From NCBI GenBank assembly GCA_003456055.1, contig DMPG01000299.1:6741-11829 (forward strand): a stretch of 5,089 nucleotides of DNA, in the 5' to 3' direction. Under the pieces are notes generated by a model. It had not been told where the DNA came from. It ran no database searches and was given only the letters and a program-made list of their open reading frames with translations. Within the stretch, counting starts at the first letter, position 1; the number at the start of each line of letters is the position of its first letter. The stretch is from Bacteroidota bacterium (GTDB lineage Bacteria > Bacteroidota > Ignavibacteria > UBA10030 > UBA8401). The translations under genes were made by a program, and so were the position numbers. This document shows, piece after piece, positions 1 to 5,089 of the stretch.

Positions 1-2111
1 CCCGGAAGATTCTTCACCATCGTCCAAGTTGAATTTGCACCGGAAATCCCATACCAAATATCATACGATCCCCCAACAACTGAATATGGATCTAAAATTC
101 TCAAACCAATACGGCCGTCATTATTTCCAATAATATTTTCCCCTACATCGATCAAAGAATCTTTTATCGCATACGGAACAACTGTTTCAGGATTGGATTG
201 GTGTGGAATAACGGTTAAGATCTGAGGTTCACTTTCAATCGTTCGCACTAATGAATTGGAATTATTTGTGAAAGCGTACGATGTCAACGCGTAATGATAT
301 TCTTGACCATTGATTAATGGTCTATTTCTTAAAGAATCATAGGAAAGTATTACATATCGATTAATTCCGGAATTTGTACCTTCCTGTTTCACTTGAAGTT
401 CCACTCTTCCTGTCAGAGGATTGATATCCTCCTGGACAATTTGCAGAACTTCATTTTTAAGATCGAATGTTGCTAATTTTTTCCATTCACTTCGCAGTGA
501 CGATTCAGAGGGAAGTTGATATAAGTTGTATCCTTCAAAAACAAAACCTCGTGATGTAAATCGTTCTGTCTGATTAAGTGTTGCAGTATCTTTTTCCCAT
601 TCAATTAACACACTGCGGTCAAATTCGCTAACTGTCGCTTTTGTTTTCGGAAGAACGGGTGAAGGAATAAATCCTCCATTGAAAAAATCCTGCGTGATCT
701 TATCATAATATTTTAACACATTCACGCTTGCCAAACGATCATGACTGTGTGCAGCAATCATTGCTGTAACAACTTCTTGTGTATCTCCTAAAACCATTGT
801 AAAAGGACCAGTAGAGATAAATAATGTACGACTACCGGTATTTTCGTTAACCCCATCGACCCAACCAAATTTCGAAAATGGATCCCCAGTCGCCCAATAT
901 TTTGAAGGCTGTTGTGTTGTCGGGTCAATTCTGTAAGAAATATCTCGGGTTGGTAGACCTCGTAATGCGTTTGTTAATTGCGAAACACCTTGACTGCCCG
1001 ATGATATGGGCTGATTAAATTGTCCCGTGTACGTTATCGAAGAAACCGGAATATTCTTCCAACCTTTTTTAAATGAAAAATTGAAGAATGCAGAATCATT
1101 ATTCGTACCTTTTATAATTGGTCCTTGCAAAATGTCGTAACCGATTGCCGGCGGAACAATATTGAATTTTGAATATTCAGCATCCAAATTCTTTGAATTA
1201 TAAACATATCCCAAACCCAAAATTGAATCTGATCCTGCAAGATTATCGTTAGATTGTCCCAATTCGATATCAGACCAAATGCCAGCGTACATATTCTTTA
1301 GTGAATCCATCACTGGTGTTGTTGAAAGACCTTTATAAATAAACCTGCAACGACGAAAGATTGTATTTCCCAACACATCACTCGTGTTAAATGCCCAGAT
1401 CGTTATCTGCATTTCCATTCCAACGGGTGTTGTTCCCCATGGAGATTTTCCTCCAAGATCATTGCACACATACCAAATCACTTGATCCGCATTGGCAACA
1501 CCGGGTGAGTCAGAAGTAGTATCCGGAACTTCAACATTAAATTCATTTACAGTAAATTTTGGATCATATATTCCATTTTTATTTACGTCATAAAATGGTG
1601 CGCCTTTAGCCGCAGGCCATTCCAGCCAATCTTTTTTATATTCTGAGCGCAAACGCTGTACATCTGATATGCTCACCGCCTTTTCAGAAATTCGATACGT
1701 ATCTGCAGCATCACGTCGAAGATCTGAAGTCATAAAATCTTTACGGATCCGCCAGATACGGTTGCCCGAATTCAATTTATCTTCTGCCAGTCCAGTTTGC
1801 AATCCAAGAATTGCCCCTTGCTGCAGTGTATTGGTATAGTATGCACCATTAACAATTGGCTGCGGAGCATTTGCTGAATACATAAACGATGAGGAAAAAA
1901 TAGTTCGCGATGTGTTCCGCGGAAATACTGCACCAAGAACTTTCAATGTTGTATTCGTTGCTTCTTGCCTGCCATCCGACGAATACCAACCTGTGATATT
2001 GTTCACCGTTATTGGCGCCCAAAAAATTCCACTGTTTGGTACTGAGACTTGAGCAAACCCATCTCGAATGAAAACAAAAAAAAGAAGAATGGAAAAATAA
2101 ATTGTTTTCAT
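1..2111 (-). CDS. Large secreted protein with Fn3-like region, C-terminus off window
   Basis: An open frame of 703 codons without a stop runs from ATG at 2111 past the left edge, so the protein is 3'-truncated by the window. The first 20 residues form a signal peptide (MKTIYF, then a hydrophobic stretch, with likely cleavage after Gly-Phe-Ala20), so it is exported. Its function is unknown. Residues 165-184 hold a Trp-Pro...Gly-Ala-Pro segment followed by D175-x-N177-x-N179-G180-x-Y-D183, resembling a calcium-binding loop. Further landmarks are GYDILQGP (324-331) and GPFT...GDTQEV (435-447). Residues about 485-640 look like a fibronectin type III domain with long inserts: a Leu/Ile-Glu-Trp strand near 502-505, GYNLY at 527-531 and the G602-x-x-Y-x-Y607 strand. 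From memory, this arrangement is common in large extracellular proteins of Ignavibacteria and related Bacteroidota that end in a type IX secretion sorting domain; that end is not visible here. The gene starts 10 bases after the lipoprotein stop, so the two are probably co-transcribed. Confidence is high for the gene and low for the role. Confidence 0.9.
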   Translation of the reverse strand, partial: MKTIYFSILLFFVFIRDGFAQVSVPNSGIFWAPITVNNITGWYSSDGRQEATNTTLKVLGAVFPRNTSRTIFSSSFMYSANAPQPIVNGAYYTNTLQQGAILGLQTGLAEDKLNSGNRIWRIRKDFMTSDLRRDAADTYRISEKAVSISDVQRLRSEYKKDWLEWPAAKGAPFYDVNKNGIYDPKFTVNEFNVEVPDTTSDSPGVANADQVIWYVCNDLGGKSPWGTTPVGMEMQITIWAFNTSDVLGNTIFRRCRFIYKGLSTTPVMDSLKNMYAGIWSDIELGQSNDNLAGSDSILGLGYVYNSKNLDAEYSKFNIVPPAIGYDILQGPIIKGTNNDSAFFNFSFKKGWKNIPVSSITYTGQFNQPISSGSQGVSQLTNALRGLPTRDISYRIDPTTQQPSKYWATGDPFSKFGWVDGVNENTGSRTLFISTGPFTMVLGDTQEVVTAMIAAHSHDRLASVNVLKYYDKITQDFFNGGFIPSPVLPKTKATVSEFDRSVLIEWEKDTATLNQTERFTSRGFVFEGYNLYQLPSESSLRSEWKKLATFDLKNEVLQIVQEDINPLTGRVELQVKQEGTNSGINRYVILSYDSLRNRPLINGQEYHYALTSYAFTNNSNSLVRTIESEPQILTVIPHQSNPETVVPYAIKDSLIDVGENIIGNNDGRIGLRILDPYSVVGGSYDIWYGISGANSTWTMVKNLP

Positions 2112-2121
2112 TTAAAAATAT

Positions 2122-2805
2122 TTACGGTTCTATTATTATACTGCATGGATTAAGAGGATTTGGTTGATTACAGGGAGACAATTCTCCATAGTGAGGTGCT
2201 ATCCAGCATGAAGAAAATTCATCTGGTGCCGTAATAATAACTCCGCCCCGTTGAAAGATCGAGAATGTTGCACTGATCCTGAATTGTTGCTTTGCAGAAA
2301 TAGCTCTGAATCCAACATCATTCTGTGGATTGGCTCTTACCGTACAATCTCTGTCAATTGAATATTTTGCCTGCGACATTATGTTTGTGCTGTCATCAGT
2401 TTTTAGATTCCAACGATATCGGAGAATGATCGAATCGTTTGGATCGACGATAATTCTGTTAGAAGCAAAATTATATTTTTTTGCATAAAAAAGATTGTCA
2501 AACGTTAGCACATCTGTCCGTTTCGGATTTATTGCACCACGTTCTTCAGGAGGTGCAAGCCATTCTATTTTGATAGAGCCTTTCATTGAAGCGAAGTCAT
2601 CCAACGATTCATCAAAAAAATTCTTATAGACGATATAAATGTCTATTGAAGATTGGGTTGGGCGACTATCCGGAACATACTGATATTGTAATGATGCTTG
2701 ACTAATAAAAAGATCAGTCGGATTATCCTGAGGCGGCAGTTCTTCATCGCACCCTAAAAATATTGCGGACAGAATTAAAATAATTGCAAGGAAGTTCTGT
2801 TTCAT
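2122..2805 (-). CDS. Small lipoprotein of unknown function
   Basis: I do not recognise the family. The 227-residue product begins MKQNFLAIILILSAIFLGCDEE: a lysine, a hydrophobic core and a lipobox-like Phe-Leu-Gly-Cys, with Cys19 the expected lipidation site. It should be anchored in the membrane by a lipid after signal peptidase II cleavage. Residues +2 to +4 after Cys are Asp-Glu-Glu, an acidic start that in several Bacteroidota resembles the signal sending lipoproteins to the cell surface. The mature part is rich in alternating hydrophobic/polar strands (for example SSIDIYIVYKNFF and IKIEWLAPP), suggesting a beta-sandwich. Four more cysteines lie at 154, 200, 212 and 221, three of them in the last 30 residues. 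The frame extends to a GTG at 2814, but the ATG at 2805 gives the more typical signal peptide (Met-Lys start), so I prefer it. No Shine-Dalgarno is seen. The downstream neighbour is a large secreted protein 10 bases away, so a joint envelope role is likely but unproven. Confidence 0.85.
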   Translation of the reverse strand: MKQNFLAIILILSAIFLGCDEELPPQDNPTDLFISQASLQYQYVPDSRPTQSSIDIYIVYKNFFDESLDDFASMKGSIKIEWLAPPEERGAINPKRTDVLTFDNLFYAKKYNFASNRIIVDPNDSIILRYRWNLKTDDSTNIMSQAKYSIDRDCTVRANPQNDVGFRAISAKQQFRISATFSIFQRGGVIITAPDEFSSCWIAPHYGELSPCNQPNPLNPCSIIIEP

Positions 2806-2829
2806 AATGGTCACAACAATTGAAACGAT

Positions 2830-2863
2830 AAAAAAGCGTTATCTCATAAAGGAAATAACGCTT
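2830..2863 (-). terminator. Rho-independent terminator after lysS
   Basis: A perfect 9-base inverted repeat (AAGCGTTAT at 2855-2863 and ATAACGCTT at 2834-2842 in minus-strand reading) encloses a 12-base loop. It is followed on the minus strand by a run of six T (2830-2835, the first two inside the stem). It begins 27 bases beyond the lysS stop codon. On the plus strand the hairpin is followed by an A-rich stretch, so it can terminate only minus-strand transcripts. The stem has just three G/C pairs, so termination may be incomplete, and some read-through into the lipoprotein gene is plausible. Confidence 0.65.
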
Positions 2864-2866
2864 CAA
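2838..2866 (-). promoter_or_regulatory. Tentative promoter overlapping the terminator hairpin
   Basis: Minus-strand TTGAAG (2861-2866) and GATAAC (2838-2843) are separated by 17 bases, each matching four of six positions of the sigma-70 consensus. Transcription would start near the T-run, leaving a leader of roughly 25 bases before the lipoprotein ATG at 2805. It is listed because the lipoprotein gene needs a promoter somewhere and the terminator leaves almost no other room. Matches of this quality arise often by chance in AT-rich DNA, and Bacteroidota use a different promoter consensus (TTTG and TAnnTTTG) that I do not see cleanly here. This is a weak call. Confidence 0.18.
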
Positions 2867-2890
2867 GAAAAATAAAAAATGAATTGTGGG

Positions 2891-4414
2891 TTATTTTTCA
2901 GGCCGCATTTGAGGGAAGAAAATAACGTCGCGAATATGCTCTTGTTGCGTGAGAAGCATGACTAATCGGTCAATTCCTATCCCAAGACCTGCAGTAGGGG
3001 GCATTCCATATTCTAATGCTCGAAGAAAATCTTCATCCATTGTCTGCGCTTCATCATCACCTCGTTCACGGAGTTTAACCTGCTCTTCAAATCGTGCGCG
3101 TTGATCTAGAGGATCGTTCAATTCAGAGAACGCATTACAAATTTCCTGACCATTAACGAATCCTTCAAACCGCTCAACCAATCCTTCTTCAGTGCGATGT
3201 TTTTTTGCAAGGGGCGAAAGTTCAACCGGATAATCCATGATGAATGTTGGTTGAATAAGATGCGGTTGAACAGCTATACTAAATATCTCGTCAATAATCT
3301 TTCCGACACCGATCTTTGGATCAAGATCAATGTTCAATTCTTTGGCAATTGTTCGAAGTTCAGTTTCGTTCTTTCCTCGAAGCTGTTTGCCGGAATATTT
3401 TTCTATCGATCCAAACATCGTCAATCGCTGCCATGGAGGAGTAAAATTAATCTCATTCTCTCCAAGTTTTACAATTGAACTATTGTTCAATGATTGTGCA
3501 ATCGAGAAAACCATCTGTTCAACTAATTCCATCATCCACTTATAATCTCTATACGCAACATACAATTCCATCATCGTAAATTCCGGATTGTGCGTTCGAT
3601 CCATCCCTTCATTCCGGAAATCTTTTGCTATCTCATATACACCATCAAAACCGCCAACAATAAGGCGTTTTAAATACAATTCATCTGCGATTCTCAAGAA
3701 CAATGGAATATCTAACGCATTGTGGTGCGTTTCAAACGGACGGGCACTGGCACCTCCATAGAGAGGCTGCAATGCTGGTGTTTCCACTTCAAGAAAATTC
3801 TTTTCATCTAAGAAATTTCTCATCTGACGTAAAATCATTGAGCGTTTAATGAACGTATTTCGAACTTCATGATTCACGATCAGATCAACATATCGTTGGC
3901 GGTAGCGAAGTTCTTTATCGGAGAATGGATCGAAAGTTACTTTATTCCCCTGCTCATCGGTTTTCTCCTTTACAACAGGCAAAGGACGAAGTGACTTCGA
4001 AAGCAAAACATATCGCTGAGCGTGGATCGATACTTCCCCCGTCTTCGTTCGGAAGACATATCCTTCCACTCCGATAATATCACCGATATCAAGAAGTTTA
4101 AAATGATCGTACGATTCACCAAGGTCATCTTTTTTCAGGTAAACTTGTATTCTTCCCGTCATATCCAAAAGATGAGCGAATGATGCTTTCCCCATTCGGC
4201 GCATCGACATAATTCTACCGGCAACAGAGACGATCCATTGCGGCATTTCATCTTTATAGGCAGTTAGGATTTCTTTTGATGTTGCATTCCGTTCATACTC
4301 ATACGGATAAGGATTCACATTTGCAGCACGCAAATGATCCAACTCTTCGCGTCGGCGTTTCATTAAATCATTCAGTTCTTCGTAATATTCCTGATTGTAT
4401 TCTTGTTGTTCCAT
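2891..4414 (-). CDS. lysS: Lysyl-tRNA synthetase, class II
   Basis: This cytoplasmic enzyme joins lysine to tRNA-Lys using ATP. The 507-residue product has the full bacterial architecture. A charged helical start occupies residues 1-50. An OB-fold anticodon-binding domain spans about 60-145, with [19 protein letters not shown] and KTGEVSIH. The class II catalytic core follows: motif 1 around 190-216, the [13 protein letters not shown] substrate loop (220-232), motif 2 at 258-283 with R267, E269, H275 and F279, the [15 protein letters not shown] segment (421-435) that in this family lines the lysine pocket, and motif 3 GLGIGIDRL (476-484) with R483. The linker at about 147-165 is some ten residues longer than I recall for the E. 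coli enzyme, as in Bacteroidota/Chlorobi relatives. The ATG at 4414 is the first in frame after an upstream stop at 4418-4420. No Shine-Dalgarno is present; the leader is AT-rich. It lies 36 bases after the PBP4 gene, so the two are probably co-transcribed, and it ends before a terminator hairpin. All core residues are intact, so it should be active. Confidence 0.98.
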   Translation of the reverse strand: MEQQEYNQEYYEELNDLMKRRREELDHLRAANVNPYPYEYERNATSKEILTAYKDEMPQWIVSVAGRIMSMRRMGKASFAHLLDMTGRIQVYLKKDDLGESYDHFKLLDIGDIIGVEGYVFRTKTGEVSIHAQRYVLLSKSLRPLPVVKEKTDEQGNKVTFDPFSDKELRYRQRYVDLIVNHEVRNTFIKRSMILRQMRNFLDEKNFLEVETPALQPLYGGASARPFETHHNALDIPLFLRIADELYLKRLIVGGFDGVYEIAKDFRNEGMDRTHNPEFTMMELYVAYRDYKWMMELVEQMVFSIAQSLNNSSIVKLGENEINFTPPWQRLTMFGSIEKYSGKQLRGKNETELRTIAKELNIDLDPKIGVGKIIDEIFSIAVQPHLIQPTFIMDYPVELSPLAKKHRTEEGLVERFEGFVNGQEICNAFSELNDPLDQRARFEEQVKLRERGDDEAQTMDEDFLRALEYGMPPTAGLGIGIDRLVMLLTQQEHIRDVIFFPQMRPEK

Positions 4415-4450
4415 TGTTCAGAATTTTATTTATAATTATTAAGCAGTGAT

Positions 4451-5089
4451 TTATCGTTTAAAATCTGCAAGCATTACGCAGACTGCGTCCTGAATTCTTT
4501 CCGCCAAGCGTGTGGGAACTGTATAATGATTTGCGATCATTGAAAAGACAAATTGTTCTCCGTCAGAACTGAAAACATAACCGGAAAGCGACCGAACATA
4601 TCCGATCGAGCCGGTCTTTGCGTGAACATTGCTTTCAGCTTTTGTTCCTCTCATTCTATTTTTGATCGTTCCGTCAATGCCAGCAATTGGTAATGATTCA
4701 TAGAAAGGAAGAAAGCCATTTTCTTTTGATATTCCTGAAAGGATTGAAACAATATCGCTCGGTGTGATCAGATCCTGCCGGGACAATCCGGAACCATCAG
4801 CATAGCGCAATCGAACTGTATCAACTCCCCACGAAGAAAGAATTGGATATGCTGCAGCACGACCATTCTTCATTGAACCAACGCCGAATCGTTCTTTACC
4901 AATAGTGCGGAAGACTTGTTCAGTATAGAAATTTTGACTTGGTTTATTAATCGTTTTTATGATCTCGGCATACGGAAGTGATGTAAACGATGCAAGCTGT
5001 TTTGATTTTTCATATCGGATGGTATCCGTAAAATCATCTGCGTCTGCAGCCGATCCAGAAATCGAAATTCCTTTTGATTCGAGAATTTC
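4451..5089 (-). CDS. dacB: D-alanyl-D-alanine carboxypeptidase/endopeptidase PBP4 family, C-terminal part
   Basis: The frame is open from the right edge to TAA at 4451-4453, giving 212 C-terminal residues; the start, signal peptide and SxxK catalytic serine motif lie off the window. PBP4 (peptidase family S13, class C penicillin-binding protein) trims the terminal D-Ala and cuts peptide cross-links of peptidoglycan in the periplasm. The visible half carries the second motif S-Q-N (window residues 51-53, bases 4931-4939) in the context SQNFYTEQVFRTIG. It also has the family signature DGSGLSR (residues 98-104), the LPIAGIDGT segment (about 133-141) and the third motif K-T-G-S (158-161, KTG at bases 4610-4618). 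These align well by eye with the end of E. coli PBP4. The usual middle residue of the second motif is Asp (SDN), here Gln, a position thought to tolerate change. An internal Met at 4873 is not the start, since the SQN motif lies upstream of it. lysS follows after 36 bases. The symbol is by family resemblance. Confidence 0.93.
   Translation of the reverse strand, partial: EILESKGISISGSAADADDFTDTIRYEKSKQLASFTSLPYAEIIKTINKPSQNFYTEQVFRTIGKERFGVGSMKNGRAAAYPILSSWGVDTVRLRYADGSGLSRQDLITPSDIVSILSGISKENGFLPFYESLPIAGIDGTIKNRMRGTKAESNVHAKTGSIGYVRSLSGYVFSSDGEQFVFSMIANHYTVPTRLAERIQDAVCVMLADFKR

Noticed and set aside
2806..2814. GTG start three codons upstream for the lipoprotein
   Set aside because: The ATG at 2805 gives a standard Met-Lys signal peptide start, and neither start has a Shine-Dalgarno to favour the rarer GTG.
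2830..2863. The inverted repeat as a repressor operator or plus-strand terminator
   Set aside because: The T-run follows only on the minus strand and the position just after lysS fits a terminator. No regulator gene is visible to suggest an operator, though this is not excluded.
3197..3545. Two overlapping plus-strand open frames of 93 and 71 codons
   Set aside because: Both lie wholly inside lysS on the opposite strand. Their products show no recognisable domain, and lysS is intact and unmistakable, so these are chance frames.
4415..4450. A separate lysS promoter or regulatory RNA between the PBP4 gene and lysS
   Set aside because: The gap is only 36 AT-rich bases without an inverted repeat or convincing promoter boxes. 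Co-transcription is simpler.
4451..4873. A free-standing 140-residue protein starting at Met 4873
   Set aside because: The frame stays open to the right edge, and the 72 residues upstream contain the SQN motif and clear PBP4 sequence, so this Met is internal.
1..5089. tRNA, CRISPR, mobile element, toxin-antitoxin or defence genes
   Set aside because: Nearly all of the window is covered by four minus-strand coding regions with intact frames. The short gaps hold no repeats of array type, no transposase and no tRNA-like structure.

Overview
The window reads as an ordinary chromosomal segment from a moderately AT-rich bacterium of the Bacteroidota/Chlorobiota/Ignavibacteriota group. This placement is an inference from three things: a lysyl-tRNA synthetase with the wording and linker insert I associate with that group, the lack of a recognisable Shine-Dalgarno sequence before all three visible starts, and a lipoprotein paired with a large secreted beta-rich protein of the kind usually exported by the type IX system. 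No database search was possible, so the exact lineage is open.

All genes are on the minus strand, so the transcription order runs from right to left. At the right edge is the C-terminal part of a PBP4-type D-alanyl-D-alanine carboxypeptidase/endopeptidase (4451-5089, start off the window). After 36 bases comes a complete lysS (2891-4414). An inverted repeat with a T-run (2830-2863) follows lysS and looks like its terminator. Then come a small lipoprotein of unknown function (2122-2805) and, 10 bases further, the start of a large secreted protein (1-2111). The latter is open for 703 codons and runs off the left edge, so its C-terminus is not seen.

The layout suggests two transcription units. 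One is a housekeeping pair: peptidoglycan maintenance in the periplasm and tRNA charging in the cytoplasm, with no evident functional link. The other is an envelope pair: a lipid-anchored protein closely coupled to a large exported protein, which may work together at or outside the outer membrane. The terminator leaves only about 24 bases before the lipoprotein ATG, so any promoter for the second unit must overlap the hairpin, or the unit depends on read-through.

No tRNA, rRNA, CRISPR array, insertion sequence, riboswitch or defence system is visible. No gap between genes exceeds about 85 bases. The least understood part is the lipoprotein/secreted-protein pair; nothing here clearly amounts to an undescribed system.
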